Positions 1 through 10,420 of a stretch of 64,000 bases of DNA are shown piece by piece (positions within the stretch are counted from its first letter, which is position 1; each line of letters begins with the position of its first letter). A model generated the notes under the pieces. It had not been told where the DNA came from. It searched no databases and saw only the letters and a program-made list of their open reading frames with translations. This stretch comes from Pseudorasbora parva (taxonomy: Eukaryota; Chordata; Actinopteri; Cypriniformes; Gobionidae). The DNA lies in assembly GCF_024679245.1 (NCBI RefSeq), contig NC_090174.1, positions 17,291,933 through 17,355,932 of the forward strand, given 5' to 3'. The position numbers were made by a program, and so were the translations under genes.

Positions 1-472
1 ACATATATATTTATTTTAACAATCCTTTGGGTAAGTGGCCATTGTTCAGATAGTCACATTAACTTCCACAATGCATCTGAATGAGCCAATTTGCAGGGTA
101 TTGTTTGAGCTATGCCCTGTTATTGTTATGGTTCATTGATAGGTGAACAAGTGTAATAATCTATGGTTTCACATTTCGACTTCGGGTATCCTGGTTTCAC
201 CCATTTAGTGAGCGTTCCTCGTATTTTTCACGTCCGCTTCTACCTTTCCTCTTCCATAAGTAAAAGACCAACGGCTGACAACGGCAATGCCATTTGCAAC
301 GTTCTGAAATGGACGAATCCGTCTGTGTGGGGAAACGAAAACGACAGCTGATATCTTTATAGCTCTTCCGGTTTCCCGCTTCGAATAACGAAAACAGACT
401 ACTGCCACCAGCTGGGACGGAAAGGTATTTCCTCTTACGCAGGCGCAGAACGGACGCGCTATTGGCCGTCTG

Positions 473-719
473 ATGTCGAGCGTCGGCTTGGTGTGTCAGG
501 GCAACTTTGGACCGCTTTGGACCCAAGACGTGGCCAACGTGAGCCGACTCAGCAGTTTGCTTTCGTCGCCACTAGTTGATCGGCGTCGGCTTGGTGTGTT
601 CCTAGCTTTACAGGTTTTTGGCCTTGTCTGTTCCGTTGCTTCTATTACTCTCCCCTTTTTTGTAAGTCGCTTTGGATAAAAGCGTCTGCTAAATGATTAA
701 ATGTAAATGTAAATGTAAC
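473..719. repeat. SINE/LINE-derived repeat with L2-type 3' tail
   Basis: The segment ends in a tail typical of cyprinid SINE/L2 repeats: CGCTTTGGATAAAAGCG, then GTCTGCTAAATGA, then short TGTAAA repeats (about 661-718). Upstream, a GTCGGCTTGGTGTGT motif occurs twice (about 484 and 586). The overlapping short open frames have no recognisable protein signature and are treated as non-coding. The left boundary is uncertain. Confidence 0.45.
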
Positions 720-911
720 TATAGAATATCGAATAGGCTGTGCGATTGTCGTCTAAAAAAAAAAATCCAGGTTTGCTGCGCTGATGCGGTGGTGACGTGT
801 TAATGTAACCAGCGGGTGGCGCGCGCTGTCAAAACCGCACGTAAAAGCTGTCAATCAGTTTTCACACAACAAAAAAATAATACATCATCATGCACACTAC
901 TTAGAGTCACG

Positions 912-1371
912 ATGTCGAATAAGAGTTCTGTGTGGAGTTCTTATAATAAAATTAATGAAAAAGAAGTGCAGTGCAAACTCTGCCATGCGATGCTTGCTTA
1001 TCATAGGTCAACCACTACAATGCACAGTCATCTGAGAGCAAAATCCGGTCCATCCACAGGTCAGCAGGAATCAGTGTTTTATGATCCGATCAACCAAGTC
1101 GGATGCTAGACGGGCAGAGCAAACAACGGCCCTCATCACGAAGATGATCGTTAAAGATATGCTTCCGATCAGCTTTGTAGAAGGAGAGGGTTTTAGAAGT
1201 CTGATGGAGTTTGTAGAACCCGAGTTTACTGTCCCGTCTAGAAAGACGATCACTGTCAGACTGGAGAAACTTTTTGATGACCGTAAGGGAGCTGCACAGT
1301 CAGTTAGGGATAGTTGAAAAAATGGCACTGACGACAGATTCATGGACAGCGCGTTTATCCACATTAAAGTG
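912..1371 (+). pseudogene. hAT-superfamily (ZBED-like) transposase N-terminal remnant
   Basis: Two short open frames together resemble the N-terminal half of a ZBED/hAT transposase. The first (912-1109) has a BED-finger-like stretch with VQCKLCHAML followed by TTMHSHLRAKSG, giving the Cys-x2-Cys and paired His residues. The second, one base out of frame (1081-1317), carries the hAT motif SFVEGEGFRSLMEFVEPEF, and a third stretch reads ALTTDSWTARLSTLK, typical of the segment just before the first catalytic Asp. The frame breaks near 1,075, a stop lies at 1,315-1,317, and similarity ends near 1,371. The RNase-H-like catalytic core and the dimerisation domain are absent. This is a dead fragment; a domesticated gene is unlikely given the breaks. 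Confidence 0.7.
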
Positions 1372-1664
1372 AATTAATTGTTAACTATATAATGAATTAA
1401 ACAGTCACCATTGGTCTCTCTCCCTCTCTTTCTTCATATATGTAGCCTTTAAACCGTTTTAAATTAATAGCGAATAAAAGCGATAACGTTCCAGTGGACA
1501 GATATCTATCATTGATTTTTTTTTCTTTCTTTTTTTCGAAACATGCAAACATATCACCCAAGCTAGAAAGTCGACAAAGCAATTTCGGTCAGAATTACTG
1601 TAGCCTAATCGGTAACAAGCATTGAGAAAAATGTAAAATGCTTATTCCTCGCTTAATTTTTTAT

Positions 1665-2390
1665 ATAGGTTGCACGTGAGGTTATTTTAGCCGAACCAGA
1701 CTCAGCTTTCTACAGCCTGGTTGCACTTGAGGGGAAAAAAGCCTTCTTCCACTTAAGAGTTGTATAGCCTATTTTTAAGCGCTTTTTATTTTAATATAGG
1801 CCATCTCTTTACATAAATATTATTGTCTACTTTAAAAAAACTGATCTCGTTATTTTTCCAACCCAACTAATGATGCATCTGCGCTTTCTATATTGCGCAT
1901 GAGGGAAAAAGGTTCCTTCCACTTGAGAATAGTTGTGCACTTTTAAACACTTTTTATTTTACTATATCTCTTTACATAAATATTTTTTATCCTTAAACTG
2001 TAATTTCGTTATTTTACTAACCCAACTAATTAGCCTACTCAGTGCTTTAGGTTGCACGTGAGAGAAAAAGCTTCCTTCCATTAAGAGTAGTGTACTTTTA
2101 AGCACTTTTTAATTTAATATATTTCTTTACATAAATATTATTTTCTATTAAAAAATATATATAATTTCGTTATTTTTTTAACCCAATTAATGACTCCGCG
2201 CTTTCTAAAGGCTATCACGTGAGGGAAAAAAGCTTCCTTCCACGTAAGAAGAGTTTATGCACTTTATATGTCGCTTTACATAATTTTTTTAACTAAGTTT
2301 TTTTTAACTATAACTTAGTTATTTTTCTGACCAAACTAATTACTCACCCGTGCTTCCAATAGGTTGCACGCACTTTTCTCGGAGATAGGG
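1665..2390. repeat. Tandem repeat, ~160-bp unit, 4-5 diverged copies
   Basis: A block recurs at about 1719, 1891, 2049, 2210 and (truncated) 2362: GGTTGCACGTGAG, GGGAAAAA, CTTCCTTCCACTTAAGAG, then CACTTTTTATTTTA, CTTTACATAAATATT, TTTCGTTATTTTT and AACCCAACTAATGA. Spacing is about 152-172 bp. Copies are diverged, so the array is not recent. No coding capacity is seen. Confidence 0.75.
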
Positions 2391-2548
2391 CCTATTCATT
2401 TTTGATTTTGCCTATTTTTATTAACGTGTAGCTAGTTCATGACCAATTTACAATATTTCATCAACATAGTTTATTTTGAAGCCTATTCTATTTTGTTTGT
2501 TCTGTGTACAAAATAAAATATTTTTTAAGTTAAATGCAGAGGCTATAG

Positions 2549-2869
2549 CACTATTCGCACGGGATTAGTATTATCTAGGGACCTCTGAAATTAGGCTAAT
2601 TCCCCACATCTGAGTTTTGCGTAATAAATAAAAAACGAAATTATGTTTATTTATTACTATAAAATAATCAAAACGAAATCGATGCCTGTTTAATGATTTC
2701 ATACAGCTATATCTATAACGAAGTCTTGACATCATATCCGGGTAATAAGTCAGTAAATTCGAGTAAAATCACAGGCTTATCCCGTGCGCGCCACGCAAAA
2801 CTCAGATGTGGGGGAGTAATTTCTAAATCACAGAGGTCCCTAGATAATACTAATCCCGTGCGAATAGTG
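2549..2869. repeat. Foldback element, ~73-bp inverted arms
   Basis: The left arm (2549-2622) begins CACTATTCGCACGGGATTAG and the right arm (2793-2869) is its reverse complement apart from a few indels in the middle. The 170-bp spacer has no gene. No clear target duplication was found outside the arms. It is probably a non-autonomous DNA transposon or MITE. Confidence 0.7.
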
Positions 2870-3400
2870 TTTAAGACGTATAAAAAAGACGAGAAGATCA
2901 ATATTTGTGTAGCCTGCCTGACACGGTATTTTCACAGATCTCATCTCTCATCGTTTAACCTATTTAAAATGGCATAAATGCATCAGTTATATTCTCAATT
3001 TAATTTACAGAGCCATCCCTACAAAGTTTTTAGGTTAACTATATAAGAGACTATATAGAATTAGTATGTGTCGCACTCGCAAGAACGGGCGCGTGGCATC
3101 AGGATGATTGCGTGATGTTGGTCAGCCTTCACGGCACAACCATACTGTAGCCTACACGATGAACTTGAGTGCCCATTAAATGAAAGGCATTTAGGAGATT
3201 ATACACACATTTTCCCCCGGCCTTTATTTGTTTGTGCTGACCACGCTACTATCCGGCGTTGAATTGACCAAAGGCTTTTATTTAACGATATACCTATGCC
3301 AGTTTGCGTGCATGCGGGGGAGGGGTGCGATTTTCGAATAATATTCGAATAATTCCCAGCGATCATCGAATATTATTTTTGCTTGAAATGCACATCCCTA
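2870..3400. other. No gene recognised
   Basis: AT-rich unique-looking sequence. Around 3,325-3,400 short TTCGAATAATATTCGAA palindromes occur, resembling the ends of fish MITEs, but the element cannot be delimited. Confidence 0.3.
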
Positions 3401-3470
3401 ATTTCTACTACATTGATGACCCAGTTTAAATACAGATTCATCTCCCCAGCGCTGAAGTACCCCTTTAAGG
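3401..3470. repeat. Terminal fragment of the AGGGGTACTTCAGCG TTAA-MITE family
   Basis: This stretch is the reverse complement of the left terminus of the MITE at 32,520-33,287. Both carry TTCTACTACATTGATGACCC-like sequence running into CAGCGCTGAAGTACCCCTTTAA. Only the terminal ~70 bp is present. Confidence 0.65.
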
Positions 3471-3590
3471 GTCCTTCTCACAGACACACACCTAGTTAAG
3501 GGTCCTTCTTACAGACACACACCTAGTTAAGGGTCCTTCTCACAGACACACACCTAGTTAAGGGCCTTTCTCACAGACACACACCTAGTT
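3467..3590. repeat. 31-bp tandem repeat, four copies
   Basis: The unit AAGGGTCCTTCTCACAGACA plus CACACCTAGTT is repeated four times with one or two substitutions per copy. It is followed by poly-T (about 3595-3616). Confidence 0.9.
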
Positions 3591-3807
3591 AGGTTTTTTT
3601 TTTTTTTTTTTTTTTTAGGGCAGCACAGTGGTATTGAAGAGGGAGGGGACAGATGCTGATCCCCCAACTGATGGACCCATCTAACACCCATTTAAAGCAG
3701 AACATCTTTTATACAATAAAATAAAATGTAATGCTTTTATGTGTTGATTGTTTTTATTATTATATCATTTTACTTATTTTTATTGATGTTTGTCATTTTC
3801 CCATGTA

Positions 3808-3870
3808 GCACTTTTGAGATTCTTCGGAATGAAGTGCGTTATAAATAAAATGTATTATTATTATTATTAT
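3808..3870. repeat. LINE/SINE 3' tail with (TTA)n
   Basis: The motif GGAATGAAGTGCGTTATAAA followed by TAAAATG and (TAT)n is the usual 3' end of fish L2-like retroposons. The body is not recognisable. Confidence 0.45.
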
Positions 3871-3970
3871 ACATGTTGTTCCATTGTTTTTTATTTAGCT
3901 GTACTCCATTAAGCTATTTTGAGAATAAATGCATGTAATTTACCTCACATTTTCCCTTTTATTCATTAAA

Positions 3971-3978
<8 letters not shown>

Positions 3979-4018
<40 letters not shown>
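3979..4018. repeat. (TA)n microsatellite
   Basis: About 19 perfect AT dinucleotides following a poly-A run. Confidence 0.97.
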
Positions 4019-4020
<2 letters not shown>

Positions 4021-4031
4021 TCTTCCCTCAG

Positions 4032-4174
4032 ATGCTGTGAAGAGGTGGAACCCGAATGCTCCAGACTCTGAGATTGATGCAGCGATGGAGGAACACCTGA
4101 AGCCCTATACAGGAAGAGCTGGGGTGGTGCTTACAAAAATGAGCCAAAAAACTTTAATGTGTTTAAGCCAGGGA
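4032..4174 (+). other. Candidate lone exon or exon relic, unrecognised protein
   Basis: A pyrimidine-rich tract ending TCTTCCCTCAG precedes an open frame encoding DAVKRWNPNAPDSEIDAAME and then EHLKPYTGRAG. It has an ordinary acidic, protein-like composition, unlike the surrounding repeats. The frame then runs into the AGGGATAGTTCACCC MITE at 4,174, so the natural 3' end or donor has been lost or lies elsewhere. I do not recognise the protein. It could be a relic exon, since no partner exon is evident nearby. Confidence 0.3.
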
Positions 4175-4436
4175 TAGTTCACCCAAAAATGAAAATGCAT
4201 TGTTATCCCTTTCAATGTTCTGCTGTACACAAATATATTTGGAAGCCAGTTTGTAACCAAGCAGATATAACCTCCCATTAACTAACATTATATTATTTGC
4301 CTACTTTAGTAGTTAATGTGTTGAGATCTGTTCGGTTACAAATGTTCTTCCAAATATCTTTGTGTTCAGCAGAACATAGAAAGGTATACAGGTTTGAAAC
4401 ATGACAGAATTTTCATTTTTGGGTGAACTATCCCTT
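4172..4436. mobile_element. Foldback MITE, AGGGATAGTTCACCC ends
   Basis: The left end AGGGATAGTTCACCCAAAAA (with ATGAAAAT following) is mirrored at the right as ATTTTCATTTTTGGGTGAAC, TATCCCT. Internal arms also pair (TTTGGAAG versus CTTCCAAA; GGTTACAAA). This is a very common cyprinid MITE type, resembling the foldback family called Angel from memory. It is non-coding. Confidence 0.8.
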
Positions 4437-4446
4437 TATATAGGCA

Positions 4447-4730
4447 GTAACACTTTACAATAAGGTTGTATCAGTTAACATTAGTTAATGCATTAGTTAA
4501 CGTGAAACGAGCAATGCATTTGTTACTGTGAATTTGTTAATCTTTGTTAACGTTAGTTAATAAAAATACAGCTGTTCATGTTAGTTCACAGTGCATTGAC
4601 TAATGTTAACAAGATTTTAATAATGCATTAGTAAATGTTGAAATTAACATTAACAAAAATAAGTGCAGTTCATTATTAGTTAATGTTAACTTTGAACCTT
4701 ATTGTAAAATGTTATCTTAAAGGCTAATAA
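4447..4730. mobile_element. MITE rich in GTTAACATTAGTTAATG, AACACTTTACAATAAGG end
   Basis: The left end AACACTTTACAATAAGGTT is mirrored by AACCTTATTGTAAAATGTT at the right. The interior is a series of TTAGTTAATG/CATTAACTAA motifs. It is a known style of fish inverted-repeat element and is non-coding. Confidence 0.7.
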
Positions 4731-5081
4731 TTCAGTATTTTGAATTTGGTATTTTAGTTTGGTTAACAGATGTTAAACAATGATGCAAAATAAATAAAGA
4801 GGAAAAGTTGTGGCTGTTCAAAACAATAAAAAGTTGTAAATCAGAACATGCTGGGGTTTTTTTTGCTTATGTCCTCAATGTGTTCTTGTTTGTGATGCAC
4901 GTGATTAAAACGTTGTATGGAGGTTCAGGTCTGACTGGACCTATTTTGGACCTTTTTTGAACCTTTGTCAAGATGTGTTAAACCTCACGCCATAACTGAT
5001 TGTCCTTCACGATGTTACACAATGGGTGTGTAATTATTTTATATATGCAGGCTTATAAATACACGTAAATTATGTAGCAAC

Positions 5082-5275
5082 ACATTTAAACAGCCAGAAG
5101 ACGTCGCATTTAGACGTCCAGGGACGCGCAGAAGAGACGTGCAGTTCACGGCCAGATGACGTCAAAGACGTCGGTTCAACTTTCATTTTGGAACTATTTT
5201 TCAACCGTGACGGGACGTGTCGGATTGACGTCTTTTCAACGGTCATTAAACGTCCAAATGTTTGCTGGGTTGACG
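5082..5275. mobile_element. Fragment of a GACGT-rich DNA transposon ending TTTGCTGGG
   Basis: GACGTC/ACGTC words recur about every 10-40 bp and the segment ends AAACGTCCAAATGTTTGCTGGG-like (5,252-5,275). The terminal TTTGCTGGG resembles the TTGCTTGCTGGG ends of the large elements at 15,022 and 48,749. The left end is not found. Confidence 0.35.
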
Positions 5276-6058
5276 CATGCATATTGACGAACGCAGAAGT
5301 ACAGAAATTAGAGCAAAACAAAACATAGCATCGGGAGGGGGGCTTGTCACCCTTTTTAGCGCAAGTCGACTTGCCTAGCCTACCGCTTATCACCAAGCAA
5401 TATTCACTGCCATTATAAAGCTTAGAAGAGCCAGGACATTTCTTTATATAACTCTGATTGTGTTCGTCTGAAAGAATAATGTCATATAACTTACACATAG
5501 GATGGCTTGCAGGTGAGTAAATCCTCACCATTTAAGAGATGTTGTCCCAAAGGCTAATCTGAAAGTCCGCCTGTTTTACAATTCAGTTACCAAGTATTTG
5601 CGTACTGGCAGAGCATTCAGGTACTTCAGCTTGAAATAAGTCTTTATCAATTCATACTGCATGCTATTTTGGGATAAATAATTTCCTAAATATTTAATCT
5701 CTCTATGTTTTACTAATATAAATCTCTATTTTCTGTTCCCATTATAAATACTATTAGTTAATAATGGTGAAATAAATTCTAAACATGTCTTAATCTAATG
5801 TAGTACACCAAGTTCATTTTAAGATCCCCTATTACACACAATAATCATTTAAATTATATAAGTTTATTTAATAATCAGATTAAATAAATATTTAAACTTA
5901 AATATAAATAAGTTTACAACTTGACACCCATGCCTTATAGACAGCTCTCAGCATAATCAAAATTAAGGGTAATTACAAAATATTTTACTAATTTAAATTG
6001 TAGTGCATTACTGAATTTTGGAAATATTTTAAATCCCTTTTCAATTGACTTGACCCAG
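5276..6058. other. No gene recognised
   Basis: AT-rich, unique-looking sequence. A 153-codon antisense open frame (5,070-5,531) starts inside the GACGT repeat and has no family signature, so it is not called. Confidence 0.4.
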
Positions 6059-6396
6059 ACCCCTGCAGTGTCAAGTGAAGGAAGCTCCTCTCGTGAGATG
6101 GCAAACTGTGACTCTGATGACACTGTTCTTCTGAGGGATGGAAGCCCTTCAGGAAAGCAACAGAATGCTGAAGATGAATCCAGAATTGTAAGTATCATTA
6201 TATATTATTCTATGTGCAATACAAATTTTTACACATGACAAATGAACATGAAATATTAACACATTACTGGGCAACCACACAATATCTGCCTTTGTTTAGA
6301 CCTGGAATTTACGTGTGATTGATTGTGTGTCTTGATTCATGATGACACATCAATCACTTCTGTGTTAATTCAAGATAAACTGCAAATAGTTAACGG

Positions 6397-6621
6397 TTTA
6401 GTTGACCCAAAAGTGTAAAATTGTTGTAATTTCTCACCGTCATGTCATTCCAAACTCAAAAATACTTTTAAGTTAAGCACTTTCTGTCCCTCCACTTGCA
6501 GTCCACGCAATTACCACTTTGACGCTTCAAAAATTAATAAAGAGATCAAAAACCAATCCAAATTAACATCCGAGTGGTTTAGTCCAAAATTCTGAACAGG
6601 CTCGATTGCTTTATGTATAGA
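6397..6621. repeat. Left part of an older MITE, split by later insertions
   Basis: GTTTAGTTGACCCAAAAGTG begins a diverged copy of the GTTCACCC MITE type, with TCACCGTCATGTCATTCCAA inside. Its probable right part is at 8,585-8,878, separated by the two TTAA elements between them. Confidence 0.5.
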
Positions 6622-6625
6622 TTAA

Positions 6626-7565
6626 AGGGTTGGTTCACCAAAAAATGAAAAATATGTCATTAATTACTCACCTCCATGTCATTCGACACCCGTAAGAACT
6701 TCATTCATCTTCGGAACACAAATGAAGATATTTTAGTTGAAAGCTGATGGCTGAGAAAGGCTTCAGATAGGCCTACATTAGCATTCAGTACATTCCCACT
6801 CACAAGACCCATAAAGGCACTAAAAACGTTGTTACAAAGTCCATCTCACTGCAGTGGCTCTAACAGTAATTTCACGAAGCGATGAGAATAGTTTTTGTGG
6901 GCAAAAAAATAATCAAAATAACGACTTTATCCACCAAGTTATTGTCTTCCGCTTATGCCTCGGACGTGAACTCAAGAAGCACCACGACGCAGGCGCGAGA
7001 ATATGACTCAGATCCGCCGATCGGACGCATGACCCAGAAGCGAGGAACTTTTTTTTAAGGTTTTTTTTTTTTTTTTTCTAAAGCACTATCAGCGTAGAAT
7101 TCAACAGCTTAGATACGCATGTCTTCCCTTCCTCTGCTTGTAAACAAAGTTCCTCGTTTCTGGGTCATGTGTCCGATCGGCGGATCTGCGTCATATTCTC
7201 GCGCATGCGTCGTGGTGCTTCATGAGTTCACGTCCGAGGCATACGCAGAAGACAATAACTTGGTGGATTAAGTCGTTTAGATTTTTTGGGGGGCACAAAA
7301 ACTATTCTCGTCGCTTTGTAAAATTACTGTAGAGCCACTGCAGTAAAATGGACTTTGTAATGATGTTTTTAGTGCCTTTTATGGTTCTTGTGAGTGTAAA
7401 TGTACTGAATGCCAATGGAGGCCTATCTTAAGCCTTTCTCAGCCATCAGCTTTCAACTAAAATATCTTCATTTGGGTTCCGAAGATGAACGAAGTTCTTA
7501 CAAGTGCCGAACGACATGAGGGTGAGCAATTAATGACATTTTTCATTTTTGGGTGAACTAACCCT
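6626..7565. mobile_element. Long foldback MITE (~940 bp) flanked by TTAA
   Basis: The outer ends AGGGTTGGTTCACC and AGGGTTAGTTCACC (reverse complement at the right) are immediately flanked by TTAA at 6622-6625 and 7566-7569. The inverted arms extend most of the way in: the 6,990-7,050 segment (CGCGAGAATATGACTCAGAT, CCGCCGATCGGACGCATGAC) is mirrored at 7,140-7,205. Only about 100 bp in the middle is unpaired. The TTAA target suggests piggyBac- or Kolobok-type mobilisation. It is non-coding. Confidence 0.85.
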
Positions 7566-7569
7566 TTAA

Positions 7570-8580
7570 AGCAGCACTTGGCTACTTTTGCTCTCGGGGT
7601 CCCCCTACAGTTTGGAAAAAATAATGTCCTCAACTACTGTCGTAAGATCTGTCATCCTACAACAGGGGATGCCATCGCGCGTGCATTTGTTGACATGACA
7701 ACCCTGATAGCCCTGAACTAGTGATGCGCGGGTCGTCTCATAACCCGCGGACCCCGTATGTCTATTTAATGGTCGCGGGTGTGCGGCGGGTTGTAAAAAT
7801 ATATACAGTGGTGCGGTGCGGGCGAAATAATTTCATAAAAGTGGCGCCGCGGGTTGGTGCAGCACTAACAGTTCCCCTGAACACTGCAAGAGGAGTTCAG
7901 AGTTCTTCTGGCGTCGCGTGTGAAATGTCTTCAACCCAGGTAACGTTACAGTGGCATGTTTCAGCATGTCATATGAATATGATTTAATGGGTTTTATTTT
8001 TTTCAAACGCCAAATAATCACGATGCTCACGTTTACAAGCCAGCGTCATTATAGTAGTCTACTGGTTACCGTTTTACAGAATCTATATGATACTTCAGTT
8101 CAATGTTTGAGTGGTAGCTCACCGTAACAAGCATGACAGCATCGGTCGGGCACACCTCCTTCAGCTCACGCCGACGAGCAAACACTGGTCACATGTTGAT
8201 CCTCGTCCTGCCTTTAATCCCATCACTTTTTTGTTTCCTCTTATTGCTTTCTTCCAACAAAACCTTTTCTTTCTTATTTGTCTCTGCTGCTTCGGACATG
8301 ACTATATTATCCGACGAACAAAGTTGGGCTCGCACGTCCGAATTTAAGGAAGTGTGTGTGTTGGTGGAAGTGACGTATATGCTGTAAAGCAGTCGAATTT
8401 TGTAGTTCTTTTTGTTCTCGGGGTACTACCCGAAACCCGAAGTTTAAAAGTATGATTAAAAACGATACAGACCCCATCAGGCTATGGCAGACGTGTCATT
8501 CAACCTATTGTAAGTCGATTTATCATCACAAGAGTCTTAAAAAATATATTATGAAGGTTGAAAAGTCACCTAGTGCTGCT
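7570..8580. mobile_element. TTAA-flanked MITE, AGCAGCACTWGG ends
   Basis: The left end AGCAGCACTTGGCTACTTTT and the right end, reading AGCAGCACTAGGTGACTTTT in reverse complement, are flanked by TTAA at 7566-7569 and 8581-8584. The left TTAA is also the right TTAA of the preceding element. The interior (about 7,720-7,860) is rich in CGCGGGT/ACCCGCG words. Short open frames inside have no family match. Confidence 0.8.
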
Positions 8581-8584
8581 TTAA

Positions 8585-8878
8585 TGTAGACTTTTATTCA
8601 CAAATAAACATTAATCAACTAACGACTATTAATCAACTTTCTTTAGAAGAAAAATATAATTTACTAAACTACTTGATTCCTTTGGATTAGTTTCACGGTG
8701 TCTTTATGAAGTTTTTCAAGTTTCTAAATTTGGCAGTTGCGTAGCTGGAAGGGACAGAAATCTCTGATTTCATCAATAATATCTTCATTTGTGTTTCAAA
8801 TGAAATTGTGTTGCAGGTTTAGAACATTAGGGTGAGTAATTAACAGAATACATTTTTGGGGGTGAACTAACCCTTTAA
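8585..8878. repeat. Right part of older split MITE
   Basis: This ends with CATTTTTGGGGGTGAACTAA followed by CCCTTTAA, the right terminus of the GTTCACCC MITE type, and also contains AATATCTTCATTTGTGTTTC, typical of the interior. It pairs with 6,397-6,621. Confidence 0.5.
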
Positions 8879-9018
8879 TAAAATAATGTGGCCTAGACCC
8901 TATCAAAACAATCAAATCTCAATGTGTCTTGGGTGTGATTACACCTGTTCTTGAGTTGTTTACTTGAGTGTCACCCAAGATGAATGTTAATGCCAGGTGT
9001 GAGTGAACGGCGCTACTC

Positions 9019-9248
9019 GGGCGGCAGTGGCTCAGTGGTTCATGTAGGTTGTCTACAAACCGAAAGGTTGGTGGTTCAATCCCCGGTTCCGCCTGACCAA
9101 GTGTCGAAGTGTCCATGAGCAAGACACCTAACCCCAGCTGCTCCCGACGAGCTGGATGGCGCCTTACATGGTTGACATCGCCGTCGGTGTATGAATGGGT
9201 GAATGTGAGGCAAAATGTAAAGCGCTTTGGATAAAAGCGCTATATAAA
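9019..9248 (+). mobile_element. SINE of the DANA/mermaid (V-SINE) type
   Basis: A tRNA-derived head shows a pol III A-box-like AGTGGCTCAGTGGTT and B-box-like GGTTCAATCC. A conserved core follows (GAGCAAGACACCTAACCCC, AGCTGCTCCC), and then the L2-like tail AAAGCGCTTTGGATAAAAGC with GCTATATAAATGCAGTCCA. The order head-core-tail is that of the DANA/mermaid SINEs. It inserted in the intron-like region of the gene remnant and appears full length. Confidence 0.85.
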
Positions 9249-10119
9249 TGCAGTCCATCCATTTACTCTGACAACAATTACCAAAATGGTTCCTGAGAGA
9301 TATGGTTGTCATTATGCTATGTAACTATTTGATGATGAACTTTGTTTTTTGTTTGTTTAGATTTTTGGTGAGAAGACCTCAGTTAAGTTCCTGGAAAGGC
9401 TTTCCCAAGACCTTCAAGGACCTGACTGAAGGAATCTGCTGTGAAAGAGGATGAAACCAATAATTCAGGTTTGACTATAGTTCAGAATAAGATTATCTAT
9501 ATATATTTATGCATTTTTTGCTGAAGTTGTCACATCTGTTATTTAGAATGGTGCAACGATCAATTTCTTCCTTTGATTCCACCATCACCAAAAGACTGTA
9601 AGAGACCTGGAAAGATGTCCTCATATCAAGCTGTCATCAAAAAGGTAAATTTGGACATTTTTCACTTCCTATTGTCTGACAATCAATACAAGCCAGTTAG
9701 CTTGATTGTATTGTGGAAAACTAATATAAAGACGGTCAGTTGAAGAGATGACTGAGTGTTATTTTTGTCTTAGATCTTTAGGCAGAGACTAAAGAACACA
9801 TTGATTGAACTGAAAAGACCACACAGCCATACCTGCTCGCTGATGGGACAGAGGAACCACGTTTATTGATGCTACGCAACTGTCGAGTAGCTTTCTGCAA
9901 TCTTGCTCAAATCTACCCGTCACATTTGTTCATGTCTAGGCAAATTTGATGATTTTACGCGTTTAATTCACTTTTTTTCTTCTTCTGTGCAACACCTCAT
10001 GAATGTGATTGACTAATTGATCTTTACCTCTTTGCCCATTTGTTAAATAAACTCTGGATTTATACATCTGAAGATTCTTGATTTTATGTCTGATCTTGTA
10101 CATTAACACCATGTGATAG

Positions 10120-10420
10120 TGTAAAATTTCTTGCACTGAACAGAATACTTTATTATTAACACTAATAGTGTAATCCAATGGAATAAAATCAACACAGTTA
10201 AACACCCATAGTGTAAAATTTAAACAACAATTGTAAGTGTAATTTTACAATCACGGTGTAAATTTTCTACACTGTAAGGTGCTAGATAAACACTATAAAT
10301 TCAACACTATAAACTCTACTTTTTACACTATCTAGAGTGGGACCATATATGATCCGAAGGAGCATTAAAATTAACACTAAGTGTTAATTTGACACTGCAT
10401 TTTTACTGTGTATATAAACA
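10120..10420. repeat. Fish repeat with recurring AACACTATAGTGT-type words
   Basis: Many TAGTGTAA/TTACACTA and AACACTA words occur, ending TTTTTACTGTGTA with a matching TACACTGTAAGG inside. It resembles a degraded inverted-repeat element; boundaries are approximate. Confidence 0.35.

Larger units (their letters stand above)
6059..9948 (+). pseudogene. Remnant of an uncharacterised teleost multi-exon gene (SAMD3-like family)
   Basis: Four exon-like segments lie in order. 6059-6187 has an AG acceptor before it and GTAAGT after; it is serine/acid-rich with DSDDTVLLRDGSPSGKQQ. 9361-about 9476 encodes IFGEKTSVKFLERLSQDLQ. 9547-9644 encodes DQFLPLIPPSPKDCKRPGKM and is followed by GT. 9777-about 9948 ends with a QPYLLADGTEEPRLL stretch. 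The order and the motifs (acidic linker, FGEKT-KFLE, LPP-KRPGK, QPYLLA-G) match a gene family abundant in fish genomes, usually annotated as uncharacterised or SAMD3-like; that identification is from memory. At least two frame breaks (about 9,427 and 9,828) indicate a pseudogene. The intron between exons 1 and 2 is filled by MITEs and a SINE. Confidence 0.45.

Noticed and set aside
5070..5531. 153-codon minus-strand frame
   Set aside because: Half lies in the GACGT-rich repeat; no domain, no splice context.
9019..9110. A functional tRNA gene
   Set aside because: A- and B-box sequences belong to the SINE head; the cloverleaf is not intact and the SINE core and tail follow.
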